From: Chara braunii
Lineage: Eukaryota; Streptophyta; Charophyceae; Charales; Characeae
DNA length: 25,697 nucleotides
NCBI GenBank assembly: GCA_003427395.1
Contig: BFEA01000026.1
Span: forward strand, 1,176,831 to 1,202,527
Reading direction: 5' to 3'
Shown: piece by piece, positions 9,077 to 16,490 of the stretch
Numbering within the stretch: the first letter of the stretch is position 1
Layout of the letters: the number at the start of each line of letters is the position of its first letter
Program-made: the position numbers and the translations under genes
The notes under the pieces: model-generated
The model's input: the letters and a program-made list of their open reading frames with translations, nothing else
What the model was told of the DNA's origin: nothing
Database searches by the model: none

Positions 9077-9590
9077 TCAGAGGTGGGAGGTGGCAGGAGT
9101 GGGAGGTGGTGGGAATGACGTCCAAGATGGTGGAAGGGAGGTTGGAGATGACGGAAGGGAGGTAGGAGATGGCGAGAGTAAGGTGGGAGATGGCGGAAGG
9201 GAGGTGGGAGGTGGTCGGAAGAGAGGTGCGGGAGGGACGTTAAAGATGAAGGGAGTGAGGTTGGGGATGGTGGAAGGGAGGTGCGAGGTGGCGGGAGGAG
9301 AGGTGGGAGGTGGCGGGAAGGAGGTTAAAGACGGCGGGAGGGAGGTAAGAGATGGCGGACGTGAGGTTGGAGATGGTGGCAGGGAGGTGGGAGGTGGGAG
9401 GTGGGAGGTGGCGGGAGTGAGGTTGGAGATGGTGAAAGGGAGGTGGGAGGTGGCGGGAGTGAGGTTGGAGATGGCGGGAGGGAGGTTGGAGATGGCGGGA
9501 GTGGAGTGGGAGATGGTGGAAGGGAGGTGGGAAATGGCGGAAGGGAGGTGGAAGATGGCGGAAGGGAGGTGAGGGATGGCGGGAGGGAGG
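9077..9590 (+). repeat. G-rich minisatellite
   Basis: About 25 imperfect units of around 20 bp, like GGAGGTGGGAGATGGCGGAA, almost all purine plus T. Runs of GGG in every unit could form G-quadruplexes. Pro/His/Ser repeats read on the minus strand are a by-product. Confidence 0.92.
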
Positions 9591-9629
9591 TTGCCCCGGC
9601 GTCCCTGAAATTACCCCCCCAAGGCCTGG

Positions 9630-9720
9630 GCGCTGAGGCCGCACGGGGCCTGACCGTGCGACCCGCACGGCTGTGCACCCGTGCAGGCATCCGTGTGTGT
9701 CGGGGGGGCGACACACACGG
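9630..9720. repeat. GC-rich palindromes with G6-loop hairpin
   Basis: CCGTGTGTGTCG (9691-9702) and CGACACACACGG (9709-9720) pair perfectly over a loop of six G. Just before lie GCACGG/CCGTGC inverted units like those at 8815. Confidence 0.8.
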
Positions 9721-10211
9721 AAATGAAGCCTAGCAAAAAAAAAAAAAAGGAAGCTTCTTTGCCCACAATTCCTGCAGCTATGGCAAATCAATTATAAATA
9801 AATAAAGGCCCTAGCTTAGGCTGATTACTGGCGGCAGGTCACACCCCCCCCTTAGGAATCGTCAAAGCCTTGCCACAGTGGACACGTAGGAAATGCTAGC
9901 TACACACATCTCCAAATGACGGTCCACATGGGCCTAGGAATGGTACATACACAGGAGAATGGTACACACTTTTGGGAATGGTACAAATAGACCTAGGAAT
10001 GTTACGTAAACCTAGCAGTGGTGCGCACACCTATGAATGCTACGTACACCTAGGAATGGTACACACACCTAGGAATGGTACGTACACCTAGGAGCAGTAT
10101 AAAAATAGGCCTAGGAATGGTACATACATGTGCGAATGATACTCACATCTGGGAATGGGACACCCACCTAGCAAAGCAAGCACACCACGGCATAGGAATG
10201 GCATGTACACC

Positions 10212-10372
10212 TACCGTCTTCCCCCGAACATAACGCACATGTGTTGTATACGACTGCAATGCAAGGTTGCTTTCTATTCGAGTACAACACACGTGTTCTA
10301 TTCAAATCATCATTTTTTTTTTCTGAAAACTCAAATACAAGGCATATGCGTTACGTTCGGGGGAATACCCTA
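10212..10372. mobile_element. Family-A element, long variant A5
   Basis: Starts TACCGTCTTCCCCCGAACAT and ends TTCGGGGGAATACCCTA. At about 161 bp it is longer than the rest, with an unrelated AT-rich centre (ATCATTTTTTTTTTCTG). Its right-hand TA is also the left-hand TA of A6, so the two are fused head to tail. Confidence 0.65.
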
Positions 10373-10479
10373 CCTTCTTCCCCCGAATACAACGCACGGT
10401 CATCATAGCTGTATTTGAGGCATCTTTCAGTCTAGATACAGCTATAATGACGGTACGTTGTATTCGGGTGAAGACAGTA
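10371..10479. mobile_element. Family-A palindromic MITE, copy A6
   Basis: TACCTTCTTCCCCCGAATAC to CGGGTGAAGACAGTA. The arms pair over about 45 bp, including TATAGCTGTAT and ATACAGCTATA. Shares a TA with A5. Confidence 0.85.
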
Positions 10480-10526
10480 GTTACTGTAGGAATGCTACAC
10501 ATAGGCCTAACAATGGTTCGTAGACC

Positions 10527-10635
10527 TACCGTCTTCGCCCGAATATAACGTACGGTCATTATAGCTGTATTTGGGGCAGCTTTGACTCTAGATTCAGCAA
10601 TACTGACCATACATTGTACTCGGGTGAAGACGGTA
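10527..10635. mobile_element. Family-A palindromic MITE, copy A7
   Basis: TACCGTCTTCGCCCGAATAT to TCGGGTGAAGACGGTA, 109 bp, inside the CCTAGGAATGG minisatellite. Confidence 0.83.
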
Positions 10636-10684
10636 GGGATGGTAAGGAGACTTAGGAATGGTAGGTGCATGGTGCAAACTGGCC

Positions 10685-10795
10685 TACCCTCTTCCCCCCG
10701 AATAGAACGCATGGTCATCCTCATGGAACTTGGGGCAACTTCCAGTCTTGATACAGCAATAATGACCATATGTTTTTTTTCGGGGGCCTGGCAGT
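10685..10795. mobile_element. Family-A palindromic MITE, copy A8 (right end decayed)
   Basis: The left end TACCCTCTTCCCCCCGAATA is clear. The right end is reduced to TTTCGGGGGCCTGGCAG. The 17 bp before it, GTGCAAACTGGCCTACC, is nearly the same as that before A9. Confidence 0.75.
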
Positions 10796-10815
10796 GTGAG
10801 TGGTGCAAATTGGCC

Positions 10816-10925
10816 TACCGTATCCCCGCAAAATAGAACTCATGGTCATTATCACTGTATCTAGACTGCAAGTTGCCCCGAATACAGCTTTAATGACTGT
10901 GTGCTCTATTCGGGGGAAGGGGGTA
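10816..10925. mobile_element. Family-A palindromic MITE, copy A9
   Basis: TACCGTATCCCCGCAAAATA to TTCGGGGGAAGGGGGTA. Probably a tandem duplicate of A8, as they share GTGCAAA(C/T)TGGCCTACC on the left. Confidence 0.78.
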
Positions 10926-11135
10926 GGAACACAACATACACCTGTGTGGTACACACACCCGGGTATTGAACACCAGACGTACGCCTATGGGGTACACACA
11001 CCTACACACACCTGGATATGGTAGTCACGGGCCGAGGGACAGACATGCACCTAGGAACCTGGCCATGGAATGGGACTATGGTACACCTGGGAATGGTATA
11101 TGAAATGGTACTCCCTTATCCTGGATTTTCCTTTT

Positions 11136-11288
11136 CAAAAACCGCCAGTACCTTTCGCCACTATGAAAAAAAAGGTGCGGCTGTTAACGAGGGCTTATGC
11201 GGACGGTGGCGGCGGCGGCCAGGTACATAGAAAAAGCTTGGCGCGGCGCCCGCGGCCGACACATATGGGAAAGGTACTGGCAGTTTAA
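11136..11288. mobile_element. Family-B element, B3
   Basis: Left AAAAACCGCCAGTACCTTTC and right GGGAAAGGTACTGGCAGTTTAA. The interior is GC-rich (GGTGGCGGCGGCGGCC, GGCGCGGCGCCCGCGGCC). The ACCGCCAG change in the left end is matched by CTGGCAGT in the right. Confidence 0.82.
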
Positions 11289-11411
11289 TATTGTATTCTT
11301 GTTGTCATTTTTTTTTTATAAAGTTTTTTTTTCTTTCCTTTATTGTTTTATTTTGTGGGGGACCTAAGGAACTGCAGAAATTGCAGCTAAAGTCCTCTGG
11401 GCTCAGACATA

Positions 11412-11795
11412 GGGGCTCGTTAGACACTCCTATTGAAATCCTCGAGCGAAAGGAAAAATTCCTTTTGGTTAAAAAGGAAATTTGGGCCCTTCGTTCCACC
11501 TGTCCTTGGGGACGTCGCCCGGGGTGCTTGAGGCCTTCGGCCAATAGGGTGCCGCCACGATCCAGATTCTCGGTTGTAACGTCTCTCTACCCATGTGAAA
11601 CGCGGATTTCTTTTGCCCAGGGGACCTCGTGAGGTCCCTTGGGCAAAAGGAAGAAATGGCTGGGGAATCCTCGGAGCCCAAGGAATTTCCTTCGGAGTGT
11701 TTTCACTTTTTTTTTTCTGATTGCATCCCCTAGGATAGGTGGAACGAACAATTCCTCGGGGACTTTACGCGCCCGAGGAGTGTCTAAGGAGCCCC
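11412..11795. mobile_element. Foldback element, nested inverted repeats
   Basis: Three pairs of inverted repeats share roughly one centre: GGGGCTCGTTAGACACTCCT (11412-11431) with its complement at 11776-11795; CGTTCCACCTGTCCTTGGGG (11492-11511) with the complement at 11726-11748; and a 40-bp central palindrome at 11610-11649 (TTTTGCCCAGGGGACCTCG and complement). One arm contains a T-run the other lacks. No coding capacity is seen; target duplication unclear. Confidence 0.75.
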
Positions 11796-11890
11796 ATACG
11801 CACATACAAAGATCGCATAGGGCCTCCCTCCGCTACTCAACAATGTACATGGATTTGGACGCACTTTATTGGACCAGATGCATTCCTAGG

Positions 11891-11903
11891 AGTCCAACAT
11901 TTT
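11891..11903. repeat. Target-site duplication, left copy, of the U6 retrocopy
   Basis: AGTCCAACATTTT at 11891-11903 is repeated exactly at 12051-12063, immediately outside the U6 5' end. A 13-bp perfect duplication is the length typical of LINE-encoded endonuclease insertion. Confidence 0.88.
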
Positions 11904-11945
11904 ATTTATTTGTTTATTTATTTATTATTATTTTTTTTTATATAC
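11904..11945 (-). repeat. A-rich 3' tail of the U6 retrocopy
   Basis: Read on the minus strand after the U6 T-run, this is GTATA, a run of A, then AAT and AAAT/AAAC units up to the target-site duplication. A TAAA-rich tail rather than pure A suggests a simple-repeat LINE tail or later slippage. The tail is encoded between U6 and the duplication, as expected for target-primed reverse transcription. Confidence 0.8.
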
Positions 11946-12049
11946 AAAAAATTTGGACCATTTCTCGATTTATGCGTGTCATCCTTGCGCAGAGGGGCCA
12001 CGCTAATCTTCTCTGTATCGTTCCAATTTTAACGGATGTCCCGAAGGAC
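11946..12049 (-). pseudogene. U6 snRNA retropseudogene, full length
   Basis: On the minus strand from 12049 the sequence is a nearly complete U6 spliceosomal RNA. It has a GTCC-TTCG-GGAC 5' stem-loop, GGAACGATACAGAGAAGATT, the AGC/GTGGCCCC region, GCGCAAGGATGACACGC and a 3' end ATCGAGAAATGGTCCAAA followed by T6. The short 5' hairpin and GAGAAATGGTCC 3' end are of the green-plant type, not the animal type. Differences from the usual plant form include a 5' stem shorter by one pair, ATG to GTG in the AGCATGGCCCC block, and an extra CT before GCGC in the normally invariant segment. There is no recognisable plant U6 upstream element (TCCCACATCG-like) and no TATA at -30. The copy is bracketed by 13-bp direct repeats with an A-rich tail, so it is a retroposed copy rather than a working gene. 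Confidence 0.9.
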
Positions 12050-12050
12050 A

Positions 12051-12063
12051 AGTCCAACATTTT
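12051..12063. repeat. Target-site duplication, right copy, of the U6 retrocopy
   Basis: Exact second copy of AGTCCAACATTTT, one base away from U6 position +1 (12049). Confidence 0.88.
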
Positions 12064-12201
12064 GAATGTATCCGGACGATTATTAGCTCCAGATACATAT
12101 AGAGTGGTGTGTAGTGGAGTGATGCCCATAGTACTCCTCAAACAGACAGGAATCTGTCATGCTACACTGCCTTTACATTCACTTCAAGTTGCAAGGCTGA
12201 G

Positions 12202-12310
12202 GGCCTATCTGCACCACTTGCCATCCACCTACATTTTGAATGCATCTTAGCTTGGAGTTTGTCCAGATTAATTCAAAATCTTGGTGGATGGCGAGTGGTG
12301 CAACTAGGCC
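12202..12310. repeat. Foldback with ~45-bp arms
   Basis: GGCCTATCTGCACCACTTGC.. (12202-12246) pairs with ..GCGAGTGGTGCAACTAGGCC (12266-12310). About 37 of 45 positions pair over a ~20-bp loop. It is separate from families A and B and lies between the U6 retrocopy and the linker exon. Confidence 0.72.
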
Positions 12311-12314
12311 TGGA

Positions 12315-12465
12315 GTCCTTTCATACACAGGGTCCTGGAGGTGTGGTCCTTGCATACACATGGGGCATGAAGTTGTGGTTAAGAAAAAAAGAAAAAAAAA
12401 AAAGAAAAAAAATTGTCCGGAGGTGCTTCCCTTGGTGGCAGAAGCAGGAGGAGGAGGACCTGCAC
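12315..12465. other. Intron side of the linker exon, T-rich tract
   Basis: On the plus strand an imperfect A-run with G (12383-12412), so T-rich on the gene strand. It directly follows the open frame of the linker exon, so the exact exon end is hard to fix. Confidence 0.5.
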
Positions 12466-12601
12466 CTTTATTAGAGCTTCCGTCATCACCCTTGATCCTC
12501 CGGGTGCCACCATGGTTCTTGTTTGTGGCCACCATCTTCTTCTCATTGTCCACCTCCTTATTCTGGAGCTTGGCAGTTACCTCTTGCTCTCTGTCGGCTT
12601 C
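12466..12601 (-). CDS. ABCC-type ABC transporter, linker exon
   Basis: Exon of an MRP-type (ABCC) transporter, encoding the charged, low-complexity linker expected between NBD1 and transmembrane domain 2. It begins in phase 0 after a strong acceptor (pyrimidine tract ending TTCTAG at 12602-12603). It reads about 45 codons, starting EADREQEVTAKLQNKEVDNE and ending in a Lys/Asp/Ser/Gly-rich stretch. The best donor is AAAG|GTGCAG at 12464-12465, which leaves one base (G). The next exon begins GA, giving a Gly codon and an unbroken frame. A second donor at 12488-12489 has the same phase and would shorten the exon to 112 nt. Past the donor the frame runs on through proline codons into a T-rich tract (minus strand). 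The sequence itself has no diagnostic ABCC motif. The assignment rests on position, phase and the acidic/basic linker character, so confidence is moderate. No upstream exon was found. Confidence 0.5.
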
Positions 12602-12770
12602 CTAGAACCACCAAAAGAGGTGGGGGGAAAAAAACAGACAGAAAGATCCACCAAAGAGGCAAGAACAGACAATTAGGCCATTAGGACGTTTCTGACAGAG
12701 TATAGCCAAAATTGCGATCAAATACCTTTTGAAAAATCCCCCAATCCCCACTTTTTCCTAGAACCACCAC

Positions 12771-12950
12771 TTAGGGCATACTCACATAAACCTGACCGAA
12801 AGCGCGATCACACCGAGGAAACTCCAAACGTCTTCACCCAAATAGAACATACACAGTCATTATGCCCTTATCTAGACAGCAAGTTGCCCCCAATTCAGCT
12901 ATAATGACCGTGCATTCTATTCAGGCGAAGATGGTAGTAGTGTGAGTACA
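12771..12950. mobile_element. Family-F element interrupted by MITE A10
   Basis: Left end TTAGGGCATACTCACA, right end TGTGAGTAC at 12941-12949. Removing A10 (12827-12936) leaves a short element of about 70 bp. Its length and ends resemble the element at 6856. Confidence 0.5.
12827..12936. mobile_element. Family-A palindromic MITE, copy A10
   Basis: ACGTCTTCACCCAAATAGAA to TTCAGGCGAAGATGGTA. The left TA is mutated. It appears to sit inside another small element (TTAGGGCATACTCACA... TGTGAGTAC, 12771-12949). Confidence 0.78.
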
Positions 12951-12977
12951 CTCAAAGGGTTTACAGACAGTAACAAG

Positions 12978-12987
12978 GAGTAAAAAC

Positions 12988-13054
<67 letters not shown>

Positions 13055-13095
13055 CCACCACAACAAAAACAACAACAACAACAACAAAAATAAAA
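12978..13095 (+). repeat. (CAA)n microsatellite
   Basis: Nearly pure CAA/AAC over about 100 bp. The Val-rich and Cys-rich frames on the minus strand come from it. Confidence 0.93.
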
Positions 13096-13230
13096 AAAGT
13101 GTGCCAAGATTGGTAGCAGATAGAATGGCCTTGCAATAGTTATTGGGAATGCTTTACTGGGACCTGGACTGGCGTCGGGAGCAGGACCAGGGCCAAGAAT
13201 TGAGCCCGAATACACCCCAGTTGTGGGATA

Positions 13231-13419
13231 TTAAACCACCAGTACCTTTCCCATATGCCGGCTGCGGGCACTGCGCGCCGGCCTGGAAATCAAGACTGGC
13301 CGCCGATTCAATTTATCGGCGGCCGCCCTTCCGTTTCAGTCCCCGTCCGTTTCAGTCCAGCGCGTTACCCAGCGTGCCTCTGAAAAAATTGCTGGGAAAG
13401 AAAGGTACTGTTGGTTTAA
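13231..13419. mobile_element. Family-B element, B4
   Basis: Left TTAAACCACCAGTACCTTTC and right AAAGGTACTGTTGGTTTAA give 19-bp inverted ends with one mismatch and TTAA at each outer edge. The GC-rich interior has TATCGGCGGCCGCC and two copies of CCGTTTCAGTCC. Confidence 0.88.
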
Positions 13420-14109
13420 CTAACTATCCCTGGTAGGATGAGGTGAAGTGAGGTGGGGCTCCTAGAATGGACATAAAGAAAAATGGAGGGCATGAAGTGT
13501 TCTGCACGTAGATTGGCTACGTTGTCGCGATGCAAATTCACCCTGACCGTTCATGCATACATGAACAAAGCGGGACAAGAACAGTTCATACACATGTCAC
13601 TCCCTTTTTCTTTTTCTCCTCTTTTTCCTCCCTCTTTTCCCTGGCTCTCCAGGTACCCGCCTATCCCCTCCCCACAGCATTCACACACCCTTGTGGCAGA
13701 GTATTCCAGTCTCCGGCGCCCCTCCGGGGACTGAACATCACTTTGCAGCAAAATGTTAATACAACACTGGAAACATAGAACAGACTATCAGGAAGATGGG
13801 CTGCACAGTTAACCCCCCAGCTACTGGGGCAGTCAATGCTGGCAGCCAGGACTTTTAAGAACAAAGGGGGGTAGGTAGGGGTTGCTCATGGTTTTCTAAA
13901 TTCCCATGGATAATTCTCAGTTTTGAAAAAAAGGGGGAGAGAGGAACTAGTGTATAGCAGCAGGGATCTGGCGCCGGATTCATGGTGAAGAGGTTCCCCC
14001 CTCTCTCCAATAGCCTGCTCAGTCAATCCCCTGGCTCCCAGGGTAATCAATGCTGGCAGGAACCTCACACAATCCTGTTTTGATATACTCCAAAATCGGT
14101 CTGTATATG
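13420..14109. other. Repetitive unknown segment
   Basis: Two related ~50-bp stretches share CAATGCTGGCAG at 13834 and 14048 (214 bp apart) with alike surroundings (CAGT(T/C)AA(C/T)CCCC.. before it). There is a CCGG-stem hairpin near 13710-13732. Probably old mobile DNA; family unknown. Confidence 0.4.
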
Positions 14110-14175
14110 GGACACTGGACCCCTTTTCCAGCAGGTGATGCTCCCCACCAATAGATGGAGCCTCTCCCCTGGTGA

Positions 14176-14284
14176 TACCGTCTTCACCCGAATACAAGGT
14201 ACCGTCATTATTGCTGTATCTGGACTCAAAGTTGCCCCAAATACAGCTATAATGACCGTACCTTGTATTCGGGTGAATACGGTA
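14176..14284. mobile_element. Family-A palindromic MITE, copy A11
   Basis: TACCGTCTTCACCCGAATAC to TATTCGGGTGAATACGGTA. The outer 25 bp of each arm are almost perfect and include AAGGTACCGTCATTAT. It would fold into a stable ~45-bp hairpin. Confidence 0.9.
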
Positions 14285-14666
14285 GCGGTGTCTGCTCTTA
14301 CCAGCACCAATATGGCACTAACACTGGCCGGGGCGTGTTTAAAAAATAAAAATAAAAAAATATCAAAGTTCATACACATGTAAGGTTTGCACAAGTTGGA
14401 GCATGCACATGTGATGAAGATAGAGACTGGCAAACTACTATGAATGCTGCAAATTGCTTCAATGAGTGTTTCCGGAAGAATCAGAGTCAAAGCATCAAGA
14501 CGATACGTCAATCTCAAGGAGAACAGCAACTACAAGCAACGGCTTTCCTCGGTGAGGGCTGGCAAGCCCCGACATGTTTCTCCCACTGCAGTGAACAGGC
14601 GTCCAGGGGGTCTTAGCTGATGGAAGTGAAAAAGGAATAGAGTTGACACTGTGCTCCCAGTGATAC

Positions 14667-14774
14667 TACCGTCTTCACCCGAATACAAGGCCCGGTCATT
14701 ATCGCTGTATTGGACTGAAAAGTGCACCAAATACGGCTATAATGACCGGGCGTTCTTTTCGGGTGAAGACGGTA
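14667..14774. mobile_element. Family-A palindromic MITE, copy A12
   Basis: TACCGTCTTCACCCGAATAC to TTTTCGGGTGAAGACGGTA. The outer 17 bp are a perfect inverted repeat, TA flanked. Seven bases from family-B element B5. Confidence 0.9.
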
Positions 14775-14780
14775 GCTCTG

Positions 14781-14975
14781 TTAAAGCACCAGTACATGGG
14801 CACCTGGGCCGCGGGCCTGATGCCCAAATTCTGGAAGCGGAAAACGAAAACGCGACCGCCGATCCAATTTATTTATCAACAGCGGGCGCAGCGTTTGACG
14901 TTTCGGCCTCGTTTTCTTGTGGCGCAAGTTTCGGACTGCAAGGCTGGGGACCGCCGTGTACTTGTTGTGGTTTAA
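14781..14975. mobile_element. Family-B element, B5
   Basis: Left TTAAAGCACCAGTACATGGG and right GTACTTGTTGTGGTTTAA. TTAA lies at both edges; the interior is GC-rich (GGGCCGCGGGCC). Packed between A12 and A13. Confidence 0.78.
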
Positions 14976-15002
14976 CACTGCTTACTAATCCCTTGCTATA
15001 CC

Positions 15003-15111
15003 TACCGTCTTCACCCGAATAGAACACCAGGTAATTATTGCCGTATCTGGGCTGAAAGTTGTGCCAAATACAGCTATAATGACCGGGCGTTCTATTCGGG
15101 TGAAGACGGTA
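15003..15111. mobile_element. Family-A palindromic MITE, copy A13
   Basis: TACCGTCTTCACCCGAATAG to CTATTCGGGTGAAGACGGTA. The outer 20 bp are a perfect inverted repeat, TA flanked. One of the best preserved copies. Confidence 0.92.
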
Positions 15112-15284
15112 GTACCTTTCTAGGGCCTTTTAGAGACGAGCTCCATCTATTGGTGGGGGGCAGCACCTGCTGGAAACCGGGTCCAGCGTCCCTGAAATAC
15201 ATCATGGCATTGATTGGTTCATATGAATGAAGGAAAATGCGTATGATGGAAATGATGGCGATGAAAAAAATAGAATTGTACTAT

Positions 15285-16130
15285 CTTAGCCGTTCTGGCC
15301 TCCTAATCCTAGAACAACTCCTAGCTCTCCCTTACCATGACATTCCAACTCAGGGACAAGACCAACCTAACCAACGACTACCATAGCTGATCTCTTCTCA
15401 CCACCTAGACTAACCCCACCCCATAGGTTGTCGAGGCAGCCCCCCCGGTTCGCCACTGGTTTGCTTTCCTCCCTCAGCTAACCCCAGATCTCTCTACAAG
15501 GCCTCCCACTCCTGCCCAATTGCAGGTTACAGGGCTACGCCCCAGCTCCGGCCAGCGTCGTTCTGGCATCGGCGATCCAGGAGCATAGAACAGAGCAGCG
15601 CAACAGTTATCAGTCCAGGTTTGACGATCTCTGAATTCCTATATCCCTAGTGAGGTAGAAGACAGGGTGCCGCCTAAAATTATGAAGCACCAGAAGGCTT
15701 GTTTTGAGTTTTTGAAAATTCTGAAAAAGCTTTTATTGAATCTAAAGTATGTGGATATATCAGCAACTCCGGCTTCCTAATCCGAGGGCAACTCCTAACC
15801 CTCCCTGTACCAGGACACTACTACTCAAAGACAGTATCAACCAAACAACATCAACCGTAGCTGACCTCGTCTCGCCACAGAGACTATCCCCGACCCCAGA
15901 GGGTGTCAAGGCGGCCCCCCCAATTCACCACTGGATTGCCTTCCTCCCTCGACAAACCCCAGATCTCTCTACAAGGCCTCACGCTCCTACCATAGCAGGT
16001 TACAGGGTAACGCCCCAGCTCCAGCCAGCGTCGTTCTGGCATCGGCAAGTTAAGAGCATAGAATAGAGCAACCATACTGATGTCAATCCAGGTGTAACCA
16101 TCTCTGAGATCGAAGATCCTAACAAAGAAG
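15285..16130 (+). repeat. Two-copy direct duplication, period about 474 bp
   Basis: AGATCTCTCTACAAGGCCTC occurs at about 15487 and 15961, and GCCAGCGTCGTTCTGGCATC at about 15552 and 16025. The two ~370-bp copies agree with many small changes. No coding motif. Unknown repeat family. Confidence 0.85.
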
Positions 16131-16199
16131 AAAGTCAGATGCTGCTCTAACTCTCAGAACCTCGGAAAGCTGAATGTAACATATAGACTGATGTAGTCA

Positions 16200-16490
16200 C
16201 TTCGCAGAGAAAAAAATACCCTTATGCCACCACCCCTGTCCCACGCCAGCCAATTCCCGCCTAGAGGTTGCCTTCGCCCTCCCCTTTGTCCCTGTCTGCC
16301 CCCGCCGGGCTTGAAGGCGACCAACTCTCCCACCCCGGCCCCAGACAAGGACAATCCCCAAATCTGCCCCACCCCCGACAGGGCAGCCACCTCCCACCTT
16401 GCAGCGCCCCTGGAGAGTAAGGCTCCCCAACACCTCCCCCACCCATTCCCCAAAAATCCACACATGACCACAGAAACTCTAGCCCAATGA
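16200..16490. other. C-rich segment without recognisable gene
   Basis: Strong C bias (CCCCACCC-like) over about 270 bp. The frames open here are compositional. Confidence 0.45.

Larger units (their letters stand above)
9925..11110 (+). repeat. CCTAGGAATGGTAC minisatellite invaded by MITEs
   Basis: Imperfect ~20-bp units (CCTAGGAATGGTACRTACAC). They are clear at 9925-10205, continue in the gaps between A5-A9 and resume at 10926-11110. Units have diverged (GGGAATGG, ACCTGGGAATGG). Confidence 0.85.
14110..15191. repeat. 1.08-kb foldback with 52-bp arms, hosting four MITEs
   Basis: The left arm 14110-14161 (..CCCACCAATAGATGGAGC) and right arm 15140-15191 (GCTCCATCTATTGGTGGG..) are inverted repeats agreeing at about 47 of 52 bases. 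Between them lie A11, A12, B5, A13 and about 380 bp of other sequence. Confidence 0.75.

Noticed and set aside
9240-9791. Long Pro/His/Ser-rich reading frame on the minus strand
   Set aside because: It is the translation of the G-rich minisatellite; composition alone keeps it open.
10302-10808. 168-codon minus-strand frame
   Set aside because: It runs through family-A MITEs in the minisatellite; repeated peptide pieces reflect repeated DNA.
11946-12049. Functional U6 snRNA gene
   Set aside because: No upstream promoter elements, an insertion in the conserved block, and flanking target duplications with an A-rich tail.
12921-13215. Val- and Cys-rich frames on the minus strand
   Set aside because: They come from the CAA microsatellite.
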